DNA of 64,000 nt, from assembly GCA_913775725.1 (NCBI GenBank), contig CAJYNG010000017.1, forward strand, positions 217,996-281,995. Reading direction: 5' to 3'. Positions 1 through 7,464 of the stretch are shown here, one piece after another. The position numbers and the translations under genes are program-made. This DNA is from an uncultured Stenotrophomonas sp. Lineage in GTDB: Bacteria > Pseudomonadota > Gammaproteobacteria > Xanthomonadales > Xanthomonadaceae. Each line of letters begins with the position of its first letter. Within the stretch, counting starts at the first letter, position 1. Under the pieces are notes generated by a model. That model was not told the origin of the DNA. It made no database searches and was given only the letters and a program-made list of their open reading frames with translations.

Positions 1-1023
1 CGGAGTTTCGGTGGCGGTGATGAAGATCTGCGCCGGCCCATTGAGCAGGCGCTCCAGTACCCGCGCCTGGTGCGTGCGATCCAGTTCCGAGGCCAGATCG
101 TCCAGCGCGATCACGGGCCATTCGCCGCGCTGTTCCGCATAGTCTTCGGCCTGTGCCAGCAGGCAGGCCAATGCCGTCAGCTTGGCCTGGCCACGGGAGA
201 GCGCATCACGCCCCGGAATGCTGTGGAAATCCACACTCCAGTCCGCCCGGTGGGGGCCCACCGAGGTGTACCCGGCCTGCCGGTCACGTTCCCGGGCCAG
301 AAGCAGCGCATCGGCCAGGGGAAGCTCATGCCGTCGCCAACCAGGACTCAGTTCCAGTCCCTGGATGCCGAGTTGCGGAGCCAGGCTGGCGGCCAAGTCC
401 ACCGTGCGCTGCTGCAGACGCTCCAGATAGTGCTGGCGGCGGCTGGTCAGCGGTTCTCCGGCCTCGGCCAGTTCGTGATCCCAGGTATCGAGCATCCGCG
501 ACGGCCCGCCCTGCTTGAGCAGGGCATTGCGCTGTTTCAGCGCCCGGGAGTAGCGGCGCCACAGGGACAGAAAATCCGGTTCCACGTGGAACAAACCCCA
601 ATCGAGGAAGCGACGGCGGGGTTCGCCACCACCACTCACCAGGGCGTGGCTGCCAGGTTCAAAGGTCACGACTGCCAGCGCAGCGCAGAGATTGCCGAGC
701 TGGGCCACGTCTTCGCCGTCCAGCCGTCCCTTCCAGTCCTGGCCACTGTGGCGCAGGCCGGCCTTGCGCCGGTGCGGCGGGTGAAGGGCACGTTGTTCGT
801 CCCATTCCACGAAGACTTCCAGCGCCTCCTGGCCCTGACGCACCAATCCATCGCGCACCCGGCCACGGAAACTGCGGCCATACGCCATCAGATGCAGGGC
901 TTCGAGCACGCTGGTCTTGCCGGCACCGTTGTCGCCGGTCAGCAGGTTCAAGCCCGGCTGGGGAGACAGGTCCACCGCACTGAAGCGACGCAGTTGGTGC
1001 AAGGCGAGGCGGCGGATCTGCAT
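1..1023 (-). CDS. recF: RecF DNA repair/recombination ATPase (3' end cut by window edge)
   Basis: SMC-like ABC ATPase of the RecFOR gap-repair pathway, which helps load RecA at gaps in DNA. The visible 341 residues carry Walker A GDNGAGKT (residues 30-37), a signature-like LSRGQAK segment and Walker [13 protein letters not shown] near the cut end. The start [14 protein letters not shown] matches the usual RecF N-terminus. RecF is normally about 360-370 residues, so only the last 20-30 are missing. It follows dnaN on the same strand, but a 1-kb spacer with a terminator lies between them, so it is probably transcribed from its own promoter. gyrB would be expected just beyond the window edge. 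A parS-like palindrome lies inside the coding sequence at codons 144-148. Confidence 0.96.
   Translation of the reverse strand, partial: MQIRRLALHQLRRFSAVDLSPQPGLNLLTGDNGAGKTSVLEALHLMAYGRSFRGRVRDGLVRQGQEALEVFVEWDEQRALHPPHRRKAGLRHSGQDWKGRLDGEDVAQLGNLCAALAVVTFEPGSHALVSGGGEPRRRFLDWGLFHVEPDFLSLWRRYSRALKQRNALLKQGGPSRMLDTWDHELAEAGEPLTSRRQHYLERLQQRTVDLAASLAPQLGIQGLELSPGWRRHELPLADALLLARERDRQAGYTSVGPHRADWSVDFHSIPGRDALSRGQAKLTALACLLAQAEDYAEQRGEWPVIALDDLASELDRTHQARVLERLLNGPAQIFITATETP
579..592. other. parS-like ParB-binding palindrome inside recF
   Basis: Perfect 14-bp palindrome GTTCCACGTGGAAC, the core of the chromosomal parS consensus (Pseudomonas form TGTTCCACGTGGAACA). Flanks extend the match to 15 of 16 positions. 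It is read through as recF codons. Two more sites lie 1.35-1.4 kb away, and such clustering near the origin is typical of true parS sites. Confidence 0.8.
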
Positions 1024-1402
1024 GGGGCGCGAAAGACCATCCGCACGAGGCGGTAGAGAGGCAGGGAATCCATCAGCTTACTGCATTGGTCAAGCGAACC
1101 GTGCCGCGCCAGACATCGCCGCTGTGCTGAAGCCTCCGGCCGGCACCCCTGCGCGTGTTTCACGTGGTGGCGCTCCCTCACCAGGGCTCGCCTGGGTCTG
1201 GATACGCCCGGAATCCTTGAATTCTGAGCGGCGGCGCAGGGTACAGGCCCTCAGATTTCAGCGATTTCAGCCTCATTCCGCGGGCATCGCGAGGCGCCCC
1301 CGCGGTGGATTGCGCGAACTCCGCGCAGATTTCTTGAAATCTCCGACGCGATGCCCTGGAGGGTTCCACAGATTTCAAAGAATTCGAGCCCGTCGTTTCA
1401 CG

Positions 1403-1494
1403 CTGTCCACAGCCGGTCTGTATGACTTATACACAAGGTATGGGCAAGCTGTGGATAAAAAAGCCCTTCTGCCACGGCTCGGAAACTATCCACA
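1403..1494. other. DnaA-box cluster in the recF-dnaN spacer
   Basis: TTATACACA at 1427-1435 fits the TTATNCACA consensus. TGTGGATAA at 1450-1458 is a perfect TTATCCACA box on the other strand. CTATCCACA at 1486-1494 has one mismatch and CTGTCCACA at 1403-1411 has two. The A+T-rich stretch starting 50 bp further on gives the usual box-plus-unwinding-element arrangement of a bacterial origin. Confidence 0.7.
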
Positions 1495-1540
1495 GGTTCC
1501 CCCCCAGCCTGAGGGGCCTCTATACAGGGGGTTTCAGGTG

Positions 1541-1592
1541 CATAAATCTATTAAAAATCAATTAGATAATGCATTTTTCCACGAAATCTAGG
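1541..1592. other. A+T-rich candidate DNA-unwinding element
   Basis: This stretch is mostly A+T within a chromosome of about 66% G+C. AAATCTA occurs at 1544-1550 and 1584-1590, and the inverse TAGATTT at 1614-1620, with a further AGATTTAG around 1628-1635. It sits beside the DnaA boxes at 1427-1494. The unwinding role is inferred from composition and position. Confidence 0.45.
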
Positions 1593-1935
1593 CCTACCAT
1601 CACCACCATGCTTTAGATTTATACCCAGATTTAGAAGCTAGGCAGGCCCCGATCCGACCCCAACCAGGGCTGTGGACAGTGGTGTCTGCAGATGAAGCAA
1701 CCGCAGCGTTGCGACCCATGATCTGCTTCACCCCTTCGGCGAGTTCGGGGCACATGAGATCAGGCTGAAGCCCCAGAACGCATGCTCGATCGAAGGTCGC
1801 TGGACAGCGCCCAAGCCGGCAACCAGGATTCCAACCGCTCAGGACCGATTGCATCGGAAGGGCAGCCAGGATCAATCGGCAGCCATCACTCTCGAGGAGG
1901 CCATTCCCCGGACGTGGAGATCCAGTGATCCCGAT

Positions 1936-1949
1936 GCTCCACGTGGAAC
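1936..1949. other. parS-like palindrome with one mismatch
   Basis: GCTCCACGTGGAAC differs by one base from the perfect 14-mer found at 579 and 1991. It lies just past the T-run of the dnaN terminator and 55 bp from the perfect site. Confidence 0.6.
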
Positions 1950-1953
1950 GTGC

Positions 1954-1984
1954 AAAAAAAAACGCCCGGAAAAATCCCGGGCGT
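1954..1984 (-). terminator. Rho-independent terminator of dnaN
   Basis: Read on the minus strand, an 8-bp G+C stem (ACGCCCGG paired with CCGGGCGT) with a short A/T loop is followed by nine T residues. It lies 30 bp after the dnaN stop codon and separates dnaN from recF transcription. Confidence 0.9.
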
Positions 1985-1990
1985 CCTTCG

Positions 1991-2004
1991 GTTCCACGTG
2001 GAAC
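1991..2004. other. parS palindrome in the dnaN 3' untranslated region
   Basis: Perfect GTTCCACGTGGAAC palindrome, matching 15 of 16 positions of the Pseudomonas-type parS consensus. It lies between the dnaN stop codon and the dnaN terminator, so it is transcribed but not translated. Confidence 0.82.
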
Positions 2005-2014
2005 AGCACAGCTG

Positions 2015-3115
2015 TCAGAGACGCAGCGGCATCACCACGTGGCGCGACTTCTCGCTGCTGGATTCACGCACCAGCGCCGAGGAGTTGGAGTCGCGCAGCT
2101 GGATGATCACTTCCTCGTCGCGCAGGGCGGAGAGGGCATCCAACAGGTAGTTCACGTTGAAGCCGATGGCCAGATCGCTGACCGTGGTGTCGGCCTCGAT
2201 CTCTTCCTGGGCTTCTTCCTGTTCCGGGTTGTGCGCGCTGATCTTCAGGTTGCCCGGCGAGACTTCCACGCGGATACCGCGGTACTTCTCGTTGGACAGG
2301 ATCGCGGCGCGCTGCAGCGAGGCACGCAGTGCTTCACGATCAACCTTCACTTCGCGGTCGGCACCGATCGGGATCACGGCTTCGTAATCCGGGAACCGGC
2401 CGTCGATCAGCTTCGAGGTGAAGGTGACATCGTCGCGCTTGACGCGCACGTGGCTGCGGCCGACTTCCAGCTCGATCTCGCGATCGCCGCTCTCCAGCAG
2501 GCGCTGCAGTTCGGTTACGCCCTTGCGCGGCACGATGATCTGGCGCTTCGAACCGCTGGGCTTGGCCAGGTCGGTTTCACAAAGGGCCAGGCGGTGGCCG
2601 TCGGTGGCAACGGTACGCAGGGCATCACCGCGCAGGTCGAACAGCAGACCGTTGAGGTAATAGCGCACGTCCTGCTGGGCCATCGCGAACGCGGTGCGCT
2701 CGATCAGCTCCTTCAGGGTCGCTTCGCCGATGGCCACGCGCTCGGTGGCTTCCACTTCGTCAACCGACGGGAAGTCATTGGAGGGCAGGGTAGCCAGGGT
2801 GAAACGGCTGCGGCCGGCCTGCACGGTGATCTTGTCACCGGTCTGCGAGACGGTGATCCGGCTGCCGTCGGGCAGGGCGCGGATGATCTCGAACAGCTTG
2901 CGGGCGGGAATGGTGGTTTCGCCGTCCTGGGCATCTTCAACCGCGATCCGCGACACCATCTCCACTTCCAGGTCGGTACCGGTCAGCGACAGCTGGCCGT
3001 TCTGTACCTGGACCAGGAAATTGGCCAGAACCGGAAGGGTCTGGCGGCGTTCGACCACGTTGACGACCTGTGCCAACGGCTTGAGAAAGGCTTCGCGCTG
3101 CAGTGTGAAACGCAT
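2015..3115 (-). CDS. dnaN: DNA polymerase III beta sliding clamp
   Basis: Ring-shaped processivity factor that tethers DNA polymerase III to DNA and serves as a docking hub for repair and licensing proteins. At 366 residues it matches the E. coli protein exactly, and the N-terminus MRFTLQREAFLKPLAQVV is typical. The last residues VVMPLRL form the expected C-terminal peptide-binding edge. It is downstream of dnaA on the same strand, separated by a spacer with DnaA boxes, and ends at a strong intrinsic terminator, so dnaA-dnaN may be co-transcribed while recF is not. Confidence 0.98.
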   Translation of the reverse strand: MRFTLQREAFLKPLAQVVNVVERRQTLPVLANFLVQVQNGQLSLTGTDLEVEMVSRIAVEDAQDGETTIPARKLFEIIRALPDGSRITVSQTGDKITVQAGRSRFTLATLPSNDFPSVDEVEATERVAIGEATLKELIERTAFAMAQQDVRYYLNGLLFDLRGDALRTVATDGHRLALCETDLAKPSGSKRQIIVPRKGVTELQRLLESGDREIELEVGRSHVRVKRDDVTFTSKLIDGRFPDYEAVIPIGADREVKVDREALRASLQRAAILSNEKYRGIRVEVSPGNLKISAHNPEQEEAQEEIEADTTVSDLAIGFNVNYLLDALSALRDEEVIIQLRDSNSSALVRESSSEKSRHVVMPLRL

Positions 3116-3390
3116 GTGGTTCCGTGCCCCTATGCTTTAAAAAATGTGGAATAAATCAAAAGCTTGGTGGTGCTGGTAGAGACAGAATCGCTGGAAAACA
3201 ACGCTAAGTTTTTGTAAATAAAGGTATTTCAGACCTCGAAACCCTCTGTATTACCGACCCCCAGGGGGTGGGGAAAGCTGTGGATAAATCCGACGCGATT
3301 TCAGACGCCTTTTTTATCCACAACGTGTCCCGCGCTTGCTACCGGATTCTGCACCGTTTTGTGCGATGACGCCTCATCGGCATCCGTGCA
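3116..3390. other. dnaA-dnaN spacer with DnaA boxes: candidate oriC
   Basis: No gene is seen. Two perfect consensus boxes are present: TGTGGATAA at 3279-3287 and TTATCCACA at 3314-3322. A+T-rich stretches lie on the dnaN side at about 3135-3165 and 3200-3232. A dnaA-dnaN location for the origin is common in bacteria and is where I would first expect it in Xanthomonadaceae. The spacer upstream of recF has at least as many boxes, so which one is the functional origin is not settled by sequence. The dnaN promoter may also lie here. Confidence 0.65.
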
Positions 3391-4722
3391 TCATTCGCTC
3401 AGCTTCCGGATCAGCTTGTCCCAGTCCTCGCGGAGCTTGCCGTCGGTTTCCATCAGGGTCCGGATCTGGCGGCAGGCATGCAGCACCGTGGTGTGATCGC
3501 GACCGGCAAAGGCGTCGCCGATCTCGGGCAGGCTGTGCTCGGTCAGTTCCTTGGTCAGGGCCATGGCGACCTGGCGGGGGCGGGCCAGCGAGCGGGTCCG
3601 ACGCTTCGACAGCAGATCCTTGATCTGCAGGCCGTAGTAGTCGGCAACGGTTTTCTGGATGTTGGGAATGCTGATCGCCTGCTGCTGGGCGCGCAGCAGA
3701 TCGCGCAGGGTTTCCTGGGCGAATTCGGTGGTGATCGCGCGGCCGGTGAAGTTGGCGCGGGCGGTCAGGGTATTGAGCGCACCTTCGAGGTCGCGCACGT
3801 TGGAGCGCATCTTCTTGGCGATCAGGAACGCAACATCATCGGGAATCTCGGCACCGCGCTCGCGCGCCTTGGCCAGCACGATCGCGGCGCGGGTCTCGAA
3901 GTCCGGCGGTTCGATCGCGACCGACAGGCCCCAGGCAAGCCGCGACTTCAGGCGCGCTTCCAGGCCTTCGACTTCGCGCGGATAGCGGTCGCAGGTCAGG
4001 ATGATCTGCTGCTTGCCATCGAACAATGCGTTGAAGGTATGGAAGAACTCTTCCTGGGTGCGGTCCTTGCCGGCGAAGAACTGGATGTCATCGATCAGCA
4101 GCGCGTCCACCTGCTGGAACTGGCGCTTGAACTGATCCATGGTCTTTTCCTGCAGGGCCCGGATCATCGCGCTGAAGAACTGTTCCGAACGCAGGTACAG
4201 CACCTTCGCGCCTGGATTGGCCTGGCGCATCGCGTTGCCGGCGGCGAACATCAGGTGGGTCTTGCCCAGGCCGGTGCCTCCGTACAGCAGCAGCGGGTTG
4301 TGCGCGCGGTCGCCCGGCTTCTGCGCTGCCTGGAAGGCGGCGGCCAGGCCCAGCTGGTTGCTGCGGCCTTCGACGAAGTTGGCGAACGTGTAGTGATTGT
4401 CCAGGTTGCCGGCGAACGGCACCTGCGGTTCGCTGGACACATGCGCCGACGGCGTGGAAACCGGCGCGTTCTGCGCCTCCACAGGACGCGGGCGCGAGCC
4501 GATTTCAAGAAAAACGTCGCTGAAACCGGCGAAATGAGCCAGCAGTTCGCGGATCCGGGCCAGGTACAGCTCGCGGACCTGGTCGACGATGAAGGCATTC
4601 GGTGCATACAGCACCAGGCTGTCCACGCGCAGATCGGCCTGCAGCGGCTTCAACCAGGTATGAACGTCTTCCGGCGGGAACTCCGCTTCGAGGCGCTCGA
4701 GACTACGGGACCAAGCATCCAT
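3391..4722 (-). CDS. dnaA: Chromosomal replication initiator DnaA
   Basis: AAA+ ATPase that binds DnaA boxes and melts the origin. Domain I occupies about residues 1-75 ([15 protein letters not shown]), followed by a short linker. The AAA+ core has Walker A GGTGLGKT at 148-155 and Walker [11 protein letters not shown] around 207-216. The C-terminal DNA-binding domain carries the signature [10 protein letters not shown] at 407-416. The ATG start gives 443 residues, the usual size in this family; a TTG two codons upstream is possible but less likely. A TTATTCACA box upstream suggests autoregulation. Confidence 0.98.
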   Translation of the reverse strand: MDAWSRSLERLEAEFPPEDVHTWLKPLQADLRVDSLVLYAPNAFIVDQVRELYLARIRELLAHFAGFSDVFLEIGSRPRPVEAQNAPVSTPSAHVSSEPQVPFAGNLDNHYTFANFVEGRSNQLGLAAAFQAAQKPGDRAHNPLLLYGGTGLGKTHLMFAAGNAMRQANPGAKVLYLRSEQFFSAMIRALQEKTMDQFKRQFQQVDALLIDDIQFFAGKDRTQEEFFHTFNALFDGKQQIILTCDRYPREVEGLEARLKSRLAWGLSVAIEPPDFETRAAIVLAKARERGAEIPDDVAFLIAKKMRSNVRDLEGALNTLTARANFTGRAITTEFAQETLRDLLRAQQQAISIPNIQKTVADYYGLQIKDLLSKRRTRSLARPRQVAMALTKELTEHSLPEIGDAFAGRDHTTVLHACRQIRTLMETDGKLREDWDKLIRKLSE

Positions 4723-4847
4723 CAGCAATAATCGTCCGGTGGCCGGGGCATGGACGCGACAAGGCGCCCAAACACAGGCCGGAAAGGGGGGAAATGGATG
4801 GCTCAGACTACCACCGAGCGCCCGCCTTCGGAATGCTTGTCCCCTAC

Positions 4848-4868
4848 TTATTCACAAAAACATCCACA
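4848..4868. promoter_or_regulatory. DnaA boxes in the dnaA-rpmH divergent spacer
   Basis: TTATTCACA at 4848-4856 fits the TTATNCACA consensus. ACATCCACA at 4860-4868 is a weaker neighbour. They lie about 130 bp upstream of the dnaA start and 40 bp upstream of the rpmH -35, so DnaA could control both genes. Confidence 0.6.
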
Positions 4869-4908
4869 GCTATTGCACAGCCCAGTGAATTCGCGTAGCT
4901 GACAGGGC

Positions 4909-4938
4909 TTGACTTGGGGCGGGGTACCTCTCTAGAAT
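4909..4938 (+). promoter_or_regulatory. sigma70-type promoter of rpmH
   Basis: TTGACT at 4909-4914 and TAGAAT at 4933-4938, spaced 18 bp. The predicted start of transcription is about 30 bp before the rpmH ATG. GAGAGG just upstream of the ATG is the likely ribosome-binding site. Confidence 0.8.
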
Positions 4939-4977
4939 TTCCGGTTCTTTCCGTCCCATTCATACGAGAGGCCCCCA

Positions 4978-5118
4978 ATGGCCACGAAGCGCACCTACCA
5001 GCCCAGCAACCTCAAGCGTAAGCGCGACCACGGCTTCCGTGCCCGTATGAAGACCGCTGACGGCCGCAAGATCCTGTCGCGTCGCCGCGCCAAGGGCCGC
5101 AAAGTCCTGAGCGCCTGA
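4978..5118 (+). CDS. rpmH: 50S ribosomal protein L34
   Basis: Very small basic ribosomal protein of 46 residues, starting [20 protein letters not shown] and ending [11 protein letters not shown], the standard L34 signature. It is preceded by a recognisable promoter and followed by rnpA, the conserved rpmH-rnpA order next to dnaA in many bacteria. Confidence 0.98.
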   Translation: MATKRTYQPSNLKRKRDHGFRARMKTADGRKILSRRRAKGRKVLSA

Positions 5119-5123
5119 TTGCC

Positions 5124-5618
5124 ATGCCGCACATCGCGGCAGACGCAATCCCTTCGACAGTGAATACTGCAGACCCGCGCAAGCGATTCCCTCGCTCTGC
5201 GCGGGTTCGCACGCGTGCCGAATACTCAACGGTCTTCAACGGCGCCCGCCGTGTGTCCGATCCGCTGATGACCCTGCACTGGCTGCCGGCTGACCGGCCG
5301 GCCAGGCTGGGTCTGGCGGTTTCCCGCAAGGTTGATCCGAACGCCGTTGGGCGTAACCGGATCAAGCGCGTCCTGCGCGACATCCTGCGTCAGACACGTA
5401 CCGACATCCAGCCAGGCGACTTTGTCGTCGTGGCTCGAAGTGCTGCGCGTTCCGCCAGCAACGACGAGATCCGCCAGGCCTTCCTGCGCCTGCTGCGTCG
5501 CCTGCGTGCATTGCCCACGCCGGGCGTGGACGGCACAATGCCGCCGCCTGATGGCATCGCAACTCCTTCTTTGACCGAGCCGGCATCGCGTCCCGGCCCC
5601 GCCGAGCCTGTCCGCTGA
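5124..5618 (+). CDS. rnpA: Ribonuclease P protein component
   Basis: Protein subunit of RNase P, which supports the catalytic RNA in maturing the 5' ends of tRNAs. The conserved RNR motif [14 protein letters not shown] is at residues 73-86. The ATG frame gives 164 residues; a GTG at 5160 (152 residues) is an equally plausible start, since neither has a clear ribosome-binding site. Both forms are longer than the roughly 120-residue E. coli protein, mainly through a Pro/Ala-rich tail of about 35 residues that runs into yidC. The TGA stop overlaps the yidC ATG by one base, so the two are translationally coupled. No yidD gene lies between them. Confidence 0.95.
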   Translation: MPHIAADAIPSTVNTADPRKRFPRSARVRTRAEYSTVFNGARRVSDPLMTLHWLPADRPARLGLAVSRKVDPNAVGRNRIKRVLRDILRQTRTDIQPGDFVVVARSAARSASNDEIRQAFLRLLRRLRALPTPGVDGTMPPPDGIATPSLTEPASRPGPAEPVR

Positions 5619-7333
5619 TGAACCAGACCCGCGTATTCCTCATTTTTGCCTGGCTGATGGTGGCCGTGCTGCTGTGGATGGAGTGGAGCCGTGAAAAGGC
5701 TGCTCCGACCCCGGCACCGACGACCACGTCGGCCCCGGCTGCCGCACAGAGTGTTCCGGGCGCCGCCCCGGGCAGTATCCCCAGCGCACAGGTTCCGGGT
5801 GCCCCGGGCCAGACCGCTGTGCAGGCCCAGGCCAGTGCCACCCCGGCCAGCCAGCGCGTGACCGTCACCACCGACGTCCTGCGCCTGGTGCTCGATGGCG
5901 GCCGCGTGCTCGACGCCGAGCTGCTGCAGTTCCCGCAGACCAAGGACGAAGGCAGCCCGCCGGTCCGCCTGCTGACCGAAGACCCCGCGCATCCGTACAG
6001 CGCGATCAGTGGCTGGGCCAGCGAAGACAAGAACACCCCGGTCCCCGGCGCTGACGGCTTCAAGCTGGTCGGTGACACCACGGACTTCGTGCTGGCCAAG
6101 GGCCAGAACGAGCTGCAGATCCCGTTCGTGTGGACTGCCGACAACGGCGTGACCATCAAGCGCACCCTGACCGTCTCGCGCAACGAGTACGCCGTGCGCT
6201 TCAAGGACGAAGTCAGCAATGCGGGCGCCGCGCCGTGGAACGGCTACGTCTACCGCACCCTGGACCGCACCCCGACCATCCTGTCGCGGAGCATGACCAA
6301 CCCGGATTCGTTCAGCTTCAACGGTGCCACCTGGTACGACAACGACAAGAAATACCAGCGTCGTGCGTTCAAGGATTACCTGGACGACGGCGCGCTGAAC
6401 CAGAACATCACCGGCGGCTGGCTGGCGATGCTGCAGCACCACTTCTTCACCGCCTGGATCCCGCAGAAGGACCAGACCGCACACTACGTGCTGTCGCAGG
6501 TGGCCGGTCGTGACCTGATCGAAGCGCGTGGCCCGGCCTTCACCGTGGCCCCGGGCCAGTCCACCAGCACCGAGGCCCGCCTGTGGGTCGGCCCGAAGCT
6601 GGTCAACCTGATTGCCAAGGAAGACGTGCCGGGCCTGGACCGCGTGGTCGACTACAGCCGCTTCTCGATGATGGCGGTGATCGGCCAGGGCCTGTTCTGG
6701 GTGCTGAACCAGGTGCACAAGCTGGTCGGCAACTGGGGCTGGGCGATCGTCGGCCTGGTGGTGCTGCTGAAGCTGGTGCTGTACCCGCTGTCGGCGACCC
6801 AGTACAAGAGCGGTGCCAAGATGCGTCGCTTCCAGCCGCGCATCGCGCAGCTGAAGGAACGCTATGGCGATGACCGCCAGAAGTTCCAGACCGCGATGAT
6901 GGAGCTGTACAAGAAGGAAAAGATCAATCCGATGGGCGGCTGCCTGCCGATCCTCATCCAGATGCCGATCTTCTTCGCCCTGTACTGGGTGCTGGTGGAA
7001 TCGGTCGAACTGCGCCAGGCGCCCTGGTTCGGCTGGATCCAGGACCTGACCGCACGCGACCCGTACTTCATCCTGCCGGTGATCAACGTGGCGGTGATGT
7101 GGTTCACCCAGAAGCTGACGCCGGCACCGGGCATGGACCCGATGCAGCAGAAGATGATGCAGTTCATGCCGCTGGTGTTCGGCGTCATGATGGCCTTCAT
7201 GCCGTCCGGCCTGGTCCTGTACTGGGTGGTCAACGGCGGCCTGGGCCTGCTGCAGCAGTGGTGGATGACCAAGCGCCATGGCGGCGAGCCGGTTCCGGCC
7301 ACCACCGCGCCGGCCCCGGTCAAAAAGAAGTAA
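5618..7333 (+). CDS. yidC: Membrane protein insertase YidC
   Basis: Inserts and folds inner-membrane proteins, alone or with SecYEG. The 571 residues resemble the 548-residue E. coli protein: an N-terminal signal anchor (about 3-20), a Pro/Ala-rich linker, a large periplasmic domain (about 75-335), then the conserved hydrophobic core with segments such as [15 protein letters not shown] and [18 protein letters not shown], and a basic C-terminus ending PVKKK. It starts inside the rnpA stop codon and is followed by a SMAG stem-loop and an intrinsic terminator, which closes the rpmH-rnpA-yidC unit. Confidence 0.98.
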   Translation: MNQTRVFLIFAWLMVAVLLWMEWSREKAAPTPAPTTTSAPAAAQSVPGAAPGSIPSAQVPGAPGQTAVQAQASATPASQRVTVTTDVLRLVLDGGRVLDAELLQFPQTKDEGSPPVRLLTEDPAHPYSAISGWASEDKNTPVPGADGFKLVGDTTDFVLAKGQNELQIPFVWTADNGVTIKRTLTVSRNEYAVRFKDEVSNAGAAPWNGYVYRTLDRTPTILSRSMTNPDSFSFNGATWYDNDKKYQRRAFKDYLDDGALNQNITGGWLAMLQHHFFTAWIPQKDQTAHYVLSQVAGRDLIEARGPAFTVAPGQSTSTEARLWVGPKLVNLIAKEDVPGLDRVVDYSRFSMMAVIGQGLFWVLNQVHKLVGNWGWAIVGLVVLLKLVLYPLSATQYKSGAKMRRFQPRIAQLKERYGDDRQKFQTAMMELYKKEKINPMGGCLPILIQMPIFFALYWVLVESVELRQAPWFGWIQDLTARDPYFILPVINVAVMWFTQKLTPAPGMDPMQQKMMQFMPLVFGVMMAFMPSGLVLYWVVNGGLGLLQQWWMTKRHGGEPVPATTAPAPVKKK

Positions 7334-7336
7334 GAG

Positions 7337-7359
7337 GTAGAGGTCGACCTTGGTCGACC
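7337..7359 (+). repeat. SMAG-type GTAG stem-loop repeat
   Basis: GTAG followed by a stem GGTCGACC / GGTCGACC around a two-base TT centre. It lies four bases after the yidC stop. A second, partial GGTCGACC word follows. Confidence 0.7.
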
Positions 7360-7383
7360 GCTCTTCACGGTCGACCGACCGAT

Positions 7384-7410
7384 GAAAAGCCCGCCGCAAG
7401 GCGGGCTTTT
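7384..7410 (+). terminator. Rho-independent terminator after yidC
   Basis: AAAAGCCCGCC-GCAA-GGCGGGCTTTT: a 7-bp G+C stem extended by A/T pairs and ending in a T-run. The flanking A-run also allows it to work from the other strand. Confidence 0.9.
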
Positions 7411-7464
7411 CGCATGCGGCGTTAGAATCGCCGGCACACCGTTCCTCCATCCATCGAGTCCGCC

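Larger units (their letters stand above)
1024..2014. other. recF-dnaN spacer: origin-like regulatory region with no supported gene
   Basis: Nearly 1 kb without a convincing gene; the short open frames here lack family resemblance and codon bias. From left to right it holds a degenerate parS half-site (about 1156-1170, left half TGTTTCACGTG only), a DnaA-box cluster (1403-1494), a 50-bp A+T-rich stretch with repeated AAATCTA/TAGATTT words (about 1541-1636), a parS-like site, the dnaN terminator and a perfect parS site. The recF promoter should also lie here, but I cannot place it reliably. Confidence 0.7.

Noticed and set aside
1151-1170. Possible fourth parS site (TGTTTCACGTGGTGG)
   Set aside because: Only the left half and centre match; the right half diverges. 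Kept as a half-site within the spacer description only.
1600-1875. 91-codon minus-strand open frame in the recF-dnaN spacer
   Set aside because: No ribosome-binding site, family resemblance or typical codon use. It overlaps the origin-like region and is more likely chance.
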